The notes: a model not told the origin generated them from the letters alone. A stretch of DNA of 64,000 nucleotides from Chlorobium sp. (GCA_028277225.1 JANQHB010000017.1:44826-108825); one strand, 5' to 3'; counted from the first letter of the stretch, positions 47,801 through 57,893 are shown. Numbers and translations are program-made.

Positions 47801-49126
47801 ATGAACCAAGATCTCCTAGAACTCCTTGTGTTATTCGGCCTCATCCTGGCAAACGGTTTTTTCTCGATGGCCGAATTCGCGATCATATCTTCAAGGGAAA
47901 CGAAACTCCATGAACTGCGTGAAGCCGGAATTTCACGGGCATCACTGGTTCTGGAACTGCTTGACAATCCCGGCAGATTTCTTTCCGCTATTCAGGTAGG
48001 CATTACGCTCATAGCCACACTTGCAGGCGCATTCAGCGGCGTGAGCTTTTCAGAGCCTCTTTCCGGCCTGATAGCAGGCATCGGTTTTCTCGAGCCATAC
48101 AGCCAGGAACTGGCACTTGTGCTTGTTGTCATTGGAGTCACTTATGTCACCCTCATTATCGGGGAACTCGCACCAAAAAAAATAGCCCTGCAGCATCCGG
48201 AACAGATAGCAATAAAAATCGCGCATATCATTGACTTCATCTGCCGGACAAGCTCTCCTGTTGTTCATCTGATCAACGGCACGACAAACATTGTCCTCAA
48301 GATCATCGGGATCAGAAACATCGAAAAACCTCCTGTCAGTGATGAAGAAGTTATGCTCATGATAAAACAGGGCGCAAAGAAGGGGGTTTTCGAGTCTGTG
48401 GAATACGAGATGATCTCGAGAATATTCCGGTTGAGCGACAAACGGGCCAGCTCAATGATGACGCCCAAGAGCGAAATAGAATGGCTGGACCTCAATGCTC
48501 CGGAAGAAGAGCTCATCGCCAAAATGCAGGCAAGCGGCAGATCACGATTCCCGGTAGCTGAAGACAGTCTTGACGACCTCAGAGGCGTCATACGCTCGCT
48601 GGATCTTGTCAGCAATCAGTTTCTTAAACCGGGAAACCTCAAATCGGCCATCAGTAACATCATGAAACCGCCGTTGTTTGTTCCGGAGTCCGTTCCGGCA
48701 TTCCAGGTGCTTGAGCTTTTCAAGGAAAACAGGGCTCATCTTGCGCTTGTGATTGACGAACAGGGATTCGTACAGGGCGCGATAACACTGACCGATGTCC
48801 TCGAAAGCATTGTCGGCGACATTCCGGCTGATGATCTTGAAGGAACAAAAAAAATAGTCCGGCGCAGCAAACGGACATGGATTATCGACGGACTTCTCGG
48901 CATTGATGATTTTATCACCGAATTTAAAATCGATAATTTTCTTGACGAAGAAGACCCCCGCTACGATACCATGGGGGGATTTCTTATGACCAAGCTCGAA
49001 AAAGTACCGTCCGTTATGGATACGCTCGAATGGCAGAACATCATGTTCAAGGTCATCAAAATGGACGGTCAAAGGGTTGACAAGATTCTTGTCATCTTTC
49101 AGTCCGAAGAAAAAGAATCCTCCTGA
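47801..49126 (+). CDS. HlyC/CorC-family (CNNM-type) transporter-like protein
   Basis: This 441-residue membrane protein has a DUF21/CNNM domain (LLVLFGLILANGFFSMAEFAIISS, then three more helices to about residue 160). A CBS domain pair (MMTPKSEIEWLDL... VAEDSLDDLRGVIRSLDLV; VFPE-type VPESVPAFQVLELFKENRAHLALVIDEQGFVQGAITLTDVLESIVGDI) and a C-terminal CorC_HlyC domain (WIIDGLLGIDDFITEFKID) follow. Homologues are linked to Mg or other divalent cation efflux. The older 'hemolysin' name is misleading. A Mg link would fit cells making much chlorophyll, but that is inference. Confidence 0.9.
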   Translation: MNQDLLELLVLFGLILANGFFSMAEFAIISSRETKLHELREAGISRASLVLELLDNPGRFLSAIQVGITLIATLAGAFSGVSFSEPLSGLIAGIGFLEPYSQELALVLVVIGVTYVTLIIGELAPKKIALQHPEQIAIKIAHIIDFICRTSSPVVHLINGTTNIVLKIIGIRNIEKPPVSDEEVMLMIKQGAKKGVFESVEYEMISRIFRLSDKRASSMMTPKSEIEWLDLNAPEEELIAKMQASGRSRFPVAEDSLDDLRGVIRSLDLVSNQFLKPGNLKSAISNIMKPPLFVPESVPAFQVLELFKENRAHLALVIDEQGFVQGAITLTDVLESIVGDIPADDLEGTKKIVRRSKRTWIIDGLLGIDDFITEFKIDNFLDEEDPRYDTMGGFLMTKLEKVPSVMDTLEWQNIMFKVIKMDGQRVDKILVIFQSEEKESS

Positions 49127-49293
49127 TCTGCTGAATCCGGATCACATTGCGGCGATCCTTCACGCCTGATTCGAGCGCCTCGAGAAAATGTCCGATTCAG
49201 GTTTTATATTCCTGCTACATTACGTATCTTCGCACACGTATTTTTCAGCACATCTATGCGCCGTGCTCAGCCATAAACAAAACAATCATTCTG

Positions 49294-49719
49294 ATGAACA
49301 GAACGCTTACCATCCTCAAGCCGGACTGCGTCCGTAAACAGCTCATTGGCGCTGTTATCGAAAAAATCGAAACTGCAGGTTTTCGTATTGTCGCGATGAA
49401 AAAAACAAAACTGACAAAGGAAACCGCCGGTGAATTTTATGCTGTGCACCGCCAAAGGCCCTTCTATGGGGAGCTTGTTGAATTTATGTCTTCAGGCCCA
49501 TGCGTTCCGATGATCCTCGAGAAAGACAATGCAGTTGACGATTTTCGCACACTTATCGGTGCTACGGATCCTGCCGAAGCCGCTGAAGGCACTGTCCGCA
49601 AGCTCTATGCCGACAGTAAAGGTGAAAACATCGTCCATGGTTCGGACTCTGATGAAAATGCCGTGCTGGAATCAGCCTTCTTCTTCTCAACCGAAGATAT
49701 CGTACGGGTAAATAAATAG
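49294..49719 (+). CDS. ndk: Nucleoside diphosphate kinase
   Basis: NDK balances nucleoside triphosphates by phosphate transfer through a histidine. The start at 49294 ([16 protein letters not shown]) gives 141 residues, the family length. The catalytic His115 lies in ENIVHGSDS, and [17 protein letters not shown] and [11 protein letters not shown] are conserved. The frame is open upstream to 49147, but that part has no family similarity. Confidence 0.97.
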   Translation: MNRTLTILKPDCVRKQLIGAVIEKIETAGFRIVAMKKTKLTKETAGEFYAVHRQRPFYGELVEFMSSGPCVPMILEKDNAVDDFRTLIGATDPAEAAEGTVRKLYADSKGENIVHGSDSDENAVLESAFFFSTEDIVRVNK

Positions 49720-49772
49720 CACAGCCTGACAGCCGGTCGGTTGTTTCGATATCGGCGTGTTTCATGATTGTA

Positions 49773-49796
49773 AAGGGCGAAGGATCTTTCGCCCTT
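49773..49796. terminator. Hairpin between convergent ndk and dacA
   Basis: AAGGGCGAA (49773-49781) pairs perfectly with TTCGCCCTT (49788-49796) around GGATCT. It lies between two convergent genes, so it may stop transcription from both sides, though the T-runs are weak. Confidence 0.65.
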
Positions 49797-49846
49797 CCAG
49801 CCTCACCGCAAAGCGTTTCTCTTTTTCCCTCGTCTTCCTTTTGCTC

Positions 49847-50782
49847 TCACTGCAGTTCGTTGCCTTTCAGAAGTAGCGGCCTGGAATACAATGCTCTTTC
49901 GGGACGATACGAAACTCGTTCCCGTTGATTATCACCAAAAGCCTGCTCAAACATTTTTTCAGCAAGCTCCCAGCGTTTTTTGCCGGCTTTGAGCATAACG
50001 AGCACAAGATCAGCCTCTCCTTTTCGAGCCCGCGCAATCAGGCATCTGCCTGCCTTGAGCGTATATCCTGTCTTGATGCCCACCGCAGGGGGATAGGTTT
50101 CAAGCAGTTTGTTGCTTGACTTGAGGGAATATTTTTTCTTCGTGTCACGTTCATAAAACGACACCGAATCAAGCGCGGCAATGCGGTTGAATATCTCGTT
50201 GCCGATCGCGTACTCAGTAAGCTTCATCAAATCACCAGCCGTTGAGTAATGCCCGGCATAGATGTCCCGGTCATACCCTGCAGGATTGGTAAAGTGCGAA
50301 TGGTCCATACCGATTTTTTTCGCGTGAACGTTCATCATGCGGGCAAATCCTCTGATGCTGCCTCCCAGATGGATGGCGATCGCAAATGCGGCATCATTGC
50401 TCGACCTGACCATGGCTGCCTTGACAAGGTCGACAAGACGTATCTTGTCTCCGGATTCAAGCCCTGCTTTGGCCGGTTCCACCTGCGTCGCTTTATCCGA
50501 AATCACGACCACGTCCCCAAGTTTTCCGCTTTCAATGGCAATGATCGCTGTCAGTATCTTTGTAAGGCTTGCCGGCTGAACCCGGACCCACGGTTTTTTT
50601 GACAATACAACCCGGGACGTACTGATATCCTTGAGGATATATGCGTTGATCTCCTGTTTGAAATCAAGGCTGTCGGCTACCGTTTCCGTACCTGCACGTG
50701 CTTGCGAAAAACCCCGGAAACACGAGGCCGCCACTATCAGAACAACAATACAGATGCGATATACATTGAATTCTTTGACCAT
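49847..50782 (-). CDS. dacA: D-alanyl-D-alanine carboxypeptidase (S11 penicillin-binding protein)
   Basis: Trims the terminal D-Ala of peptidoglycan stem peptides in the periplasm. From MVKEFNVYRICIVVLIVAAS (signal peptide) the product has 311 residues. The catalytic motifs are all present: S72-L-T-K75 (PASLTK), S127-S-N129 and KTG (VGIKTGYT). It lacks the usual long C-terminal PBP5 domain and amphipathic anchor, so it may be soluble or a DacD/DacB-type short form. The upstream extension to 50827 was not used. Last gene of a long envelope-related run. Confidence 0.9.
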   Translation of the reverse strand: MVKEFNVYRICIVVLIVAASCFRGFSQARAGTETVADSLDFKQEINAYILKDISTSRVVLSKKPWVRVQPASLTKILTAIIAIESGKLGDVVVISDKATQVEPAKAGLESGDKIRLVDLVKAAMVRSSNDAAFAIAIHLGGSIRGFARMMNVHAKKIGMDHSHFTNPAGYDRDIYAGHYSTAGDLMKLTEYAIGNEIFNRIAALDSVSFYERDTKKKYSLKSSNKLLETYPPAVGIKTGYTLKAGRCLIARARKGEADLVLVMLKAGKKRWELAEKMFEQAFGDNQRERVSYRPERALYSRPLLLKGNELQ

Positions 50783-50835
50783 AATATGTCTCAGTTGAAC
50801 ATCAGTTCCGGTTTTTTTCAATACCATCTCGCAAG

Positions 50836-51939
50836 CTACTCCTCACCTTCGTTACATGACGTATCTATGTTTTTCAAAGACTTGAGGTACTCGTTGAATG
50901 TCTCTCCGTATATCTCCCAGACCGTAATAAACAGCGCGGCAATGACAGGCCCGACAATGAAACCTGCAATACCGAACAGGCTGATGCCGCCAAACGTCCC
51001 GAAGAAGATCAGAAGCTCGTGCATCTTGGTGTCCCGTCCGACAAGTATCGGCCTGAGAACATTGTCGATGCTGCTGACAAGCAGACCGCAAAATAACAGC
51101 AGCCCGGTAGCACTCATATAAGCTCCGGTCGCGTAAAGATTGATGACAGCCGGAAACCAGACAAGTCCGGAACCGATAACCGGAATGATCGAAAGGACGG
51201 TCATAACGGCACCCCAGAAAACAGCACTCTCTATACCGGCAACCCATAAAGCAAACCCGGCAAGGGTACCCTGAATGATACCGATGACAAATGTACCGCG
51301 AATCGTCGCACCGGTAACGGATGTGAACTTCTCAAGCATCCTCGACTGGTCGCGTTCACTCAGAGGCAGGTAATAGATAATCTTCTCGAGAAACGATCTC
51401 CCGTCCCTCAGGAAAAAAAACATCGTATAGAAAAAGACAAACATCATGAACAGCGTATGAACTGTCGACAGCGTAAAGGAGGAGATGTTCTCGAAAAGAA
51501 AACTACTCAGCTTACCGACAAGCTCCCCGAGGCGCTGCAGAATCTCGTCACTGTATTCGATGATCGTGTCCGAATAGGGTAACGAGTCTATGATGTCGGG
51601 CAGGGCAGCCGGTTCCTGCAGCCTCGACTCGATCCACGGACCGACAGAACGGCTCACTCTGATAGCCTGGGCGGCAACGATTCCAAGCAGGGCTATCAGG
51701 GGAAAAATAAGGCTGATCGCTATAAGCAGCAGGGTCATGGTGGCACTCAGGCTTTTTTTGCCCCTGAACAGCTTTTCAAACCACCGGTATAGCGGCATTG
51801 CAAGCCCTGCGAATATTGCCGCGATCAGGATCACCAGAAGGAAATCGGCTACCATGGAAACAAATATCGCCGAGATCACAACGACCAGTGCAAGAAGAAC
51901 GATATTGTTGAGAACCGTTTTATGCATCATCATATCCAA
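50836..51939 (-). CDS. AI-2E family (PerM-type) transporter
   Basis: This 367-residue polytopic membrane protein has eight or so helices. Typical features are an N-terminal pair of helices (LLALVVVISAIFVSMVADFLLVILIAAIFAGLAMPL) and a soluble helical insertion (about 90-150). The conserved C-terminal block is SSIDNVLRPILVGRDTKMHELLIFFGTFGGISLFGIAGFIVGPV, which resembles the AI-2E family signature. Members export AI-2 or act as Na+/H+ exchangers. The substrate here is unknown. It follows rsmE by 24 bp. Confidence 0.9.
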   Translation of the reverse strand: MDMMMHKTVLNNIVLLALVVVISAIFVSMVADFLLVILIAAIFAGLAMPLYRWFEKLFRGKKSLSATMTLLLIAISLIFPLIALLGIVAAQAIRVSRSVGPWIESRLQEPAALPDIIDSLPYSDTIIEYSDEILQRLGELVGKLSSFLFENISSFTLSTVHTLFMMFVFFYTMFFFLRDGRSFLEKIIYYLPLSERDQSRMLEKFTSVTGATIRGTFVIGIIQGTLAGFALWVAGIESAVFWGAVMTVLSIIPVIGSGLVWFPAVINLYATGAYMSATGLLLFCGLLVSSIDNVLRPILVGRDTKMHELLIFFGTFGGISLFGIAGFIVGPVIAALFITVWEIYGETFNEYLKSLKNIDTSCNEGEE

Positions 51940-51963
51940 TCATATTCTCTGCAAGTGAATCAA

Positions 51964-52710
51964 TCATAACCACATCTCTTTGTCATCGTGCATGATGATC
52001 TGAGCCCGTACCGCAGCGACGGCAAAAACACCTGCAGTCTCGGCACGAAGAACAGAGTTGCCGAACGATATATCGCTGAACCCCTTTTGGCGTGCCTCTT
52101 CAACCTCATCAGAGGTAAAACCGCCTTCACCACCAATTACAAACAACACTTTTTTTCCGGCAAACGATGCATGCATGGTATTTTTTGATAATTCCCAGGG
52201 AATCAGTTTCATATCAAAACCATCGAGAGATATGACATCGTTAAAACCGAGAGGCTTTTCGATTATCGGAAAATAGTGCCTCCCGGCCTGCAGTGAAGCC
52301 GCTCGAAGCACGCTTCTCCATCTCAAAAGCTTGCTTTCGGCTTTTGCCGGCTTCAACTGTACGACCGTTCTTGACGTGATCATGGGCACAACATTGCTGA
52401 TACCGAGCTCAGTCGCTTTTTCCAGAAAAAAATCAAAGCGCTGCTGCGATTTGAGAAGCGACAGCGCAACGGTCACTGATGTCCCCGCCCGGGGAACCTG
52501 TTCGGCACACCTGATGTCGGCAGAAAGTGTTCCTTTACCGATCCCGGAGATAACCGCTTCGACAGACAACCCTTGTCCGTCAGTCAGATAAAGGGTTTCT
52601 CCCTCTTTTTTTCTGAGGACTTTCGCAATGTGAAAGAACTCTTCACCTTCCACAGCAAGCACCCCTCTCTGCAGATCGATGGTATGGGTCGGAGTATAAA
52701 ACAAATCCAT
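51964..52710 (-). CDS. rsmE: 16S rRNA m3U1498 methyltransferase RsmE
   Basis: SPOUT-class methyltransferase acting on U1498 of 16S rRNA. The start at 52710 (MDLFYTPTHTIDLQRG) gives 248 residues. An N-terminal PUA-like domain (EFFHIAKVLRKKEGETLYLTDG) is followed by the knotted domain with ATELGISNVVPMITSRTVV and VIGGEGGFTSDEVEEA, then FGNSVLRAETAGVFAVAAV. These are strong RsmE motifs. It begins 16 bp after comF. Confidence 0.94.
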   Translation of the reverse strand: MDLFYTPTHTIDLQRGVLAVEGEEFFHIAKVLRKKEGETLYLTDGQGLSVEAVISGIGKGTLSADIRCAEQVPRAGTSVTVALSLLKSQQRFDFFLEKATELGISNVVPMITSRTVVQLKPAKAESKLLRWRSVLRAASLQAGRHYFPIIEKPLGFNDVISLDGFDMKLIPWELSKNTMHASFAGKKVLFVIGGEGGFTSDEVEEARQKGFSDISFGNSVLRAETAGVFAVAAVRAQIIMHDDKEMWL

Positions 52711-52726
52711 GCCGGAATCTTTCGTT

Positions 52727-53413
52727 TCAGGATGCAAGGACTATGGTTGCAAGCATGACTGTCCGGACACCGGCAGCCTGGAGCGATTGCACAACCGCTG
52801 CAGTTGTCGAACCTGTTGTCATGACATCATCGACAAGCAGTACTGTTTCCGGTACACGGTCAGAAACCACTGCAAAAGCATTTTCGACGTTACCGCGCCT
52901 CTGACGAAGCGTCAAACCGGCTTGTGGAGCTGTATAACGTTTCCTTACAACAAGGTTGGTTCGAACTTCTTTACCGAGAATTTCGCCAATGGATTCGGCA
53001 AGGATCTCGGACTGGTTATAGGTCCGTTCTATTTTCTTCAACCTGTGTAACGGTACCGGTACGATACAGCCGAAAGGGGCCGCCGGAGGATCATCAGCTA
53101 TCATATCACCAAGAAGCCTCCCGAAAAACATCCCGATCCTGTAGGAACCACCGTACTTCATAGTATGAATAACCGTCTGCAGCCTGTCGTTTTTATGAAA
53201 ACGGTACAATGACCATGCCTTGCAGAAATCTTCGGTTCGGGACAGGTTTCGGCTGAAAACCTCTCGCATAGCTCTGTCCGCTGAAACCGCATCCGGAAAA
53301 CGGTCGAACGAAAGAAGACATGTCCGGCATACCTGCTCCTCTTTCTCCGGCAGCAATCCGCCGCATCCCGCACAGACACGAGGATAGAAAAGCTGAAGAA
53401 TTCCGCTGAGCAT
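52727..53413 (-). CDS. ComF-family phosphoribosyltransferase-like protein
   Basis: The start at 53413 (MLSGILQLFYPRVCAGCGG) gives 228 residues. An N-terminal zinc ribbon has C-x2-C pairs (CAGCGGLL, VCRTC). A PRTase domain has CIVPVPLHRLKKIERTYNQSEILA and the PRPP loop VLLVDDVMTTGSTTAA. ComF proteins are linked to DNA uptake and fork restart; the enzymatic substrate is not known. A longer frame from GTG at 53449 would overlap the ROK gene. Confidence 0.92.
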   Translation of the reverse strand: MLSGILQLFYPRVCAGCGGLLPEKEEQVCRTCLLSFDRFPDAVSADRAMREVFSRNLSRTEDFCKAWSLYRFHKNDRLQTVIHTMKYGGSYRIGMFFGRLLGDMIADDPPAAPFGCIVPVPLHRLKKIERTYNQSEILAESIGEILGKEVRTNLVVRKRYTAPQAGLTLRQRRGNVENAFAVVSDRVPETVLLVDDVMTTGSTTAAVVQSLQAAGVRTVMLATIVLAS

Positions 53414-53427
53414 AGAGCCCGTTTTTC

Positions 53428-54432
53428 TCACATGATTAAAGAAAAACACCGGGCTGCAGCTCCATATACGCCGGCACGATTGCCAAGCGTGGCTGCAACA
53501 ATATCGATACCGTCCCTCATCGAAGGCAGCAGAGAAGCGGACAGCTGTTTGCGTGCCGGTGCAAATATCAGTTCTCCCGCTCCGGCTATCCCTCCCCCAA
53601 CAAGAAACGTGCGGATATCCAGAAGAGCGGCAGCACCGGCAAGCCCAACCCCCAAAATCGTACCGACGTTGTTCCAGACTTCAAGCGCAACAGGGTCGCC
53701 CTGATGTGCAGCTCTTTCAAGGGTTCTTGGTGACAGGTTCTGAAAATCACTGCCATGAAACGACTCCGACCGCACCGACTCCGGATGTTTCCTGTATGCA
53801 TCGATTCCCATGGCAACAATGCTTTTTTTGCCTATCAGACTCTCTACCGTGCCCCTGACTCCGGCATGAACACGCTCTCCCCGATAGTCAACAGTGACAA
53901 ACCCTATTTCCCCGGCGGTACCGCGTGTACCTCTGTAGAGCTTTCGATCAATGATAATTCCTCCGCCAACACCGGTCCCAAGGGTAATCATCATAAAACT
54001 GTCATAATGCTGACCGGCACCGAATACAGCTTCACCGCAGGCTGCGATGTTAGCATCGTTTTCAAGGATCAGGGGAGATCGAAGCCTGTATTCCTCTTCA
54101 AGTATCTGCAGCATGCTATCCCTCAAGGCATAACGATCCCATCCAGGCAGGTTTGGCGGATAGCAGACAATCCCCTTGGCGGCATGAACAGCACCAGGGG
54201 CACCCACACCGATCCCTGCAAACAGGTCTAGACCCAACTTGCCGCAAAACCGGCTGAACAGAGAATGGGAGAGCGATGCAAGGTGCCCGGCAATTCCATC
54301 CGGTCCTTCATCGAGTCGTGTCTCATGACGCTCATGGTCCAGCACATCGCCCTTTTCATCGATCACCGCAATCTTGACGGCTGTTCCCCCGAGGTCGATA
54401 CCAATTGCCCAGCGAACCGCATCCTTTACCAT
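53428..54432 (-). CDS. ROK-family sugar kinase (glucokinase-like)
   Basis: This 334-residue ATP-dependent sugar kinase has the N-terminal phosphate motif IGIDLGGTAVKIAVID, the sugar loop LENDANIAACGEA, and TLGTGVGGGIIID. ROK proteins usually carry a CxCGxxGC zinc motif after the conserved Glu-His. Here the region reads RVHAGVRGTVESLIGKKS, so the cysteines are replaced. No DNA-binding domain, so it is an enzyme, not a regulator. It follows lpxA by 27 bp. Glucose is the likely substrate but other hexoses are possible. Confidence 0.88.
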   Translation of the reverse strand: MVKDAVRWAIGIDLGGTAVKIAVIDEKGDVLDHERHETRLDEGPDGIAGHLASLSHSLFSRFCGKLGLDLFAGIGVGAPGAVHAAKGIVCYPPNLPGWDRYALRDSMLQILEEEYRLRSPLILENDANIAACGEAVFGAGQHYDSFMMITLGTGVGGGIIIDRKLYRGTRGTAGEIGFVTVDYRGERVHAGVRGTVESLIGKKSIVAMGIDAYRKHPESVRSESFHGSDFQNLSPRTLERAAHQGDPVALEVWNNVGTILGVGLAGAAALLDIRTFLVGGGIAGAGELIFAPARKQLSASLLPSMRDGIDIVAATLGNRAGVYGAAARCFSLIM

Positions 54433-54459
54433 TCCTCTCTTCTCCCCGCCTTGTATCGT

Positions 54460-55257
54460 TCAGGATTTGTACGGCCTGATATATTTCCTTTTTGCAGAGT
54501 CTGACGCAAAAAACCGCAGTATTTCGTCAACTTCCGCAGTTCGCTCACATTCATGTTCGACTTTTTCAAGCGCATTGGCAAGAAGAAGTCCCGACTGGAA
54601 AATGATTCTGTAAACATTCCGGATCACATTGATCGTATCCAACGAAAATCCCTTTCTTTTGAGCCCGATACTGTTCAAACCCTCAAAACGAAAAGTCTGA
54701 TGACCACCGGCCATAACAAATGGAGGAACATCGAGCGATGCTCTGGAAATACCGCCAACCATTGCAAATTTCCCGATACGCACAAACTGATGAACACCTG
54801 CAAGTCCTCCAATGACAGCATAATCATCGACCATGCAGTGACCACCGAACTGCACCGAATTAGCGATGATGACATGATCTCCTATCATACAGTCATGACC
54901 TGCGTGAACATATGCCATAATAAGACTATCTGAACCAACAACGGTCTTTCCACTTGCTTTCGTCCCCCTGTTCAGGGTAACATATTCACGGATAACAGTG
55001 CGGTCACCGACATAAAGACAGGTCTTTTCTCCCTCGAATTTGAGGTCCTGGGGAACTGTGGAAAGCACTGCACCGGCAAAAATCCTGCACTCCTTACCCA
55101 GACGTGCGCCATCGGCAACCTGAACATGAGGCCCGATCCAGGTATTGTCACCGATAACAACATCATCATCGATTACTGCATACGGCCCTATCGTAACTCC
55201 CTTGCCGATACGCGCTTTCGATCCGATTACGGCTGTCGGGTGTAAAGAAGTTTCCAT
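54460..55257 (-). CDS. lpxA: UDP-N-acetylglucosamine acyltransferase LpxA
   Basis: First committed step of lipid A synthesis. The 265-residue product is built of hexapeptide repeats (left-handed beta helix), for example IGSKARIGKGVTIGPYAVI, with the catalytic region MAYVHAGHDCMIGDHVIIAN, then NSVQFGGHCMVDDYAVIGGLAGVHQFVRIG. The C-terminal helical part is normal. It starts 11 bp after the DUF2723 gene. No lpxC or fabZ is adjacent. Confidence 0.95.
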   Translation of the reverse strand: METSLHPTAVIGSKARIGKGVTIGPYAVIDDDVVIGDNTWIGPHVQVADGARLGKECRIFAGAVLSTVPQDLKFEGEKTCLYVGDRTVIREYVTLNRGTKASGKTVVGSDSLIMAYVHAGHDCMIGDHVIIANSVQFGGHCMVDDYAVIGGLAGVHQFVRIGKFAMVGGISRASLDVPPFVMAGGHQTFRFEGLNSIGLKRKGFSLDTINVIRNVYRIIFQSGLLLANALEKVEHECERTAEVDEILRFFASDSAKRKYIRPYKS

Positions 55258-55268
55258 CGAACTGTTTT

Positions 55269-57893
55269 TTATTGATTCGGTAATTCTATCCTGTTGTCGT
55301 CGATCTCATCGAGCAGCCTGTTCATGACCGCCTTCGATTCCTCATCCCTGCCAACCGCACGAAGAGCAAGGGCGAGGGCATAATGGAGTTCCGGAGCCAA
55401 ACGTACAGAAGCCGCCTCGGACAAACTTTCAAGGTATGCAATATAGGAAGCAGCCCGTTCCTTTTTGTCCAGGATGACATAGAGTGAAACCACCGATGCG
55501 GCAAGTCCCGGATCGATACCGAAACGGTCGAGAGGAAGAACATACTCAGAGAAGTCAAGTGCTTCAAGAGCCAGTTCCTTTGCGGCAACACGTCTTGGCT
55601 CTCCGCTTTCTTCGGTCACGGTTATCGTTTTGTCACCGGTTTCAACCAGATCGACGGCAAGATTGACAAAGAGAGACTTGTAATTGCTGCTCAACCGCCT
55701 TGACGTTTCCTCGATAGACACCTGCGGATCGTTGAGGTTACGGTACCGGAACACACTCCTGAGGTTGACCCATAGCCGGGCTGCCTGTACCGGATCACCT
55801 TTTTCTCCGCGCAGGATCGGCACAACCCTGTATGCAAGACCATCCAGACGAAGAAACTTGTCAATCCCCACCATATTGTCACGACCTACCGTTGTTGCGA
55901 AATATATCGGGCGATCCCTGAAATTGTTCATGATGATCTCGTAGACGGCAAGATCCTGCGGGCGGAGAAAACCCCTCCCCTGATAGGAAATGACAGGAGT
56001 GATCGTCCATCGGATCGTGTCCAGGAGCCCTTCCGGAATATCGAGGCCTGCAGTCTCATACTCCTTCTCGATATCCTCACGAGCAGAAAGAGCCGGCAGT
56101 TCGGCTTCAAACGGCTCAAAGGGAACATAGCTGATGTCGCCGATCTCTTTGTCGGTCAGACTGAAAGCAACAGGCTTCGATCCATGAGGTGCCGTGTTTT
56201 TGAGCTGATCGAGATACCAGCCGGTATTGGCCAGGCTGAGGTTGACAATCCGTATATCGGTCCTGATACCTTCAACCTCCTGCAGGTACCAGAGCGGGAA
56301 GGTGTCATTGTCGCCATTTGTAAAGAGAATGGCATCATCATCACAGCTCTGCAGCATGTTCCAGGCCCAGTCCCAGGGGACGTAGTTTCCCGAACGGTCA
56401 TGTGTCTGGTAATTGGCAAAAAGCATTCTGCCGTCAACAGCCAGCAATAAAAGCATAAGCACTGATGCACTGACAAACCGGGAACGCCGCCCGGACAATG
56501 TCTCGCCAATCCTGGCAAGCAGACTTTCAACGCCAATACCGATCCAGAGTGCAAAAGCGAAAAAACTGCCCGTGTAGCTGTAGTCTCTTTCCCGTGGCTG
56601 CGGTTCGGTCTGATTCAGATACACCACAAGCGCCGCCCCGGTAAGAATGAAAAGCGCAGTAACAACCGAGCCCATCTTCCAGTCCCTGCGCAGGTGCGAA
56701 AATGCCCCATAGGCTCCGAGAAGAAACGGAAACCCCCAGAGCTTTGACCAGTCAACTCCTGCGCCTTCGGCATCATGTTCCCTGCCGATAAACTGCCAGC
56801 CAAGGTAGCGCAGATACATATGGGTCAGTTGATAACGAATAAAATAATCCGCTTCGCCGGAATATTGCTGGTAATAATACTGGTGCAGGGGGTCGGATGA
56901 CCATCGCCTGGGCCACAGAGGAAGGTCGCCGTACTGCTCCCGGTTGAGGTATGCATAGAAGGCCTCACCCGTGGAAGGATTGTTCTCGTTGATGGCTGGA
57001 GAAACGTTTGCGCGCACATAGATCAGCGTATAGGAGGTATAGCCTATTGTCAGCAGCAACAACGACATACTGATCGTGTGCAGAAGCCTGAATCCTCTTG
57101 CCTGAGCGAAGTATATGGCATAGACAACGCCTCCAAGCAGCACCGCAATGATCAGCCATGACGTCCGCTGCATCAGGACAGGAAGGCCCTTGATAATCCC
57201 GATATAAATCAGGAGAAACGCTGCTGACGCAACGAGCGCCATCCCCAGGAACGAGACAGCAGTCAGCTTGTACTTCTTGAAGTAATAGACCATGATGACG
57301 GCAAAAACAGCCAGCAGACTCAGAAGGTGTACCCCTATTGACAGGCCGATAACATACATGGCCGCCATCAGCCAGCGATCGTTTCCGTCCTTCGGTTCAT
57401 CCTCATACCAGCGAAGCAGAAACCATACAACCAGAGCAGTAAAGAAAAGCGAAGGGGCATAAACCTCTGCTTCGACCGCATTGAACCAGAAGCTGTCTGA
57501 AAAAGCCAGGGCAAGCGCACCTGCTGCAGCACCTCCGTATGCGGCAATCTTTTCAACAGCACTCCATGAGTGCGGAACGCTTTTCCTGTAGAGCACGATG
57601 AGCCGGAAAACTATGAGATAGGTAAGCACGACGGTACCCGCGGCTGACAACGTGCTGAAAAAATTCACTCTGGCACCGATGTCCTCAAAAAAAGGGATCA
57701 TGGAAAAAACTCTTCCGATCAGGAGAAAAAGCGGCGCACCTGGAGGATGGGGAACGCCGAGGGTATAGGCGGTAGCGATGAACTCTCCGCAATCCCAGAA
57801 AGAGAGCGTCGGAGCCATTGTCATCAGATAGATTGCTTCCGTCAGCAGAAACAATGCAACTGCAATACCGGTATGTATCCTCTTGTGTTCCAT
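55269..57893 (-). CDS. DUF2723 polytopic membrane protein, glycosyltransferase-like
   Basis: This 874-residue protein has about 12 membrane segments in residues 10-480. The N-terminus, TMAPTLSFWDCGEFIATAYTLGVPHPPGAPLFLLIGRVF, is the typical DUF2723 signature and is related to GT-C type protein mannosyltransferases (the D/E pair in DCGEF). The C-terminal 350 residues are soluble and periplasmic, with TPR-like helices near the end (LAPELHYALALALRAVGRDEESKAVMNRLLDE). Family members are common in Bacteroidetes/Chlorobi and are likely lipid-linked glycosyltransferases. Substrate unknown. Confidence 0.9.
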   Translation of the reverse strand: MEHKRIHTGIAVALFLLTEAIYLMTMAPTLSFWDCGEFIATAYTLGVPHPPGAPLFLLIGRVFSMIPFFEDIGARVNFFSTLSAAGTVVLTYLIVFRLIVLYRKSVPHSWSAVEKIAAYGGAAAGALALAFSDSFWFNAVEAEVYAPSLFFTALVVWFLLRWYEDEPKDGNDRWLMAAMYVIGLSIGVHLLSLLAVFAVIMVYYFKKYKLTAVSFLGMALVASAAFLLIYIGIIKGLPVLMQRTSWLIIAVLLGGVVYAIYFAQARGFRLLHTISMSLLLLTIGYTSYTLIYVRANVSPAINENNPSTGEAFYAYLNREQYGDLPLWPRRWSSDPLHQYYYQQYSGEADYFIRYQLTHMYLRYLGWQFIGREHDAEGAGVDWSKLWGFPFLLGAYGAFSHLRRDWKMGSVVTALFILTGAALVVYLNQTEPQPRERDYSYTGSFFAFALWIGIGVESLLARIGETLSGRRSRFVSASVLMLLLLAVDGRMLFANYQTHDRSGNYVPWDWAWNMLQSCDDDAILFTNGDNDTFPLWYLQEVEGIRTDIRIVNLSLANTGWYLDQLKNTAPHGSKPVAFSLTDKEIGDISYVPFEPFEAELPALSAREDIEKEYETAGLDIPEGLLDTIRWTITPVISYQGRGFLRPQDLAVYEIIMNNFRDRPIYFATTVGRDNMVGIDKFLRLDGLAYRVVPILRGEKGDPVQAARLWVNLRSVFRYRNLNDPQVSIEETSRRLSSNYKSLFVNLAVDLVETGDKTITVTEESGEPRRVAAKELALEALDFSEYVLPLDRFGIDPGLAASVVSLYVILDKKERAASYIAYLESLSEAASVRLAPELHYALALALRAVGRDEESKAVMNRLLDEIDDNRIELPNQ

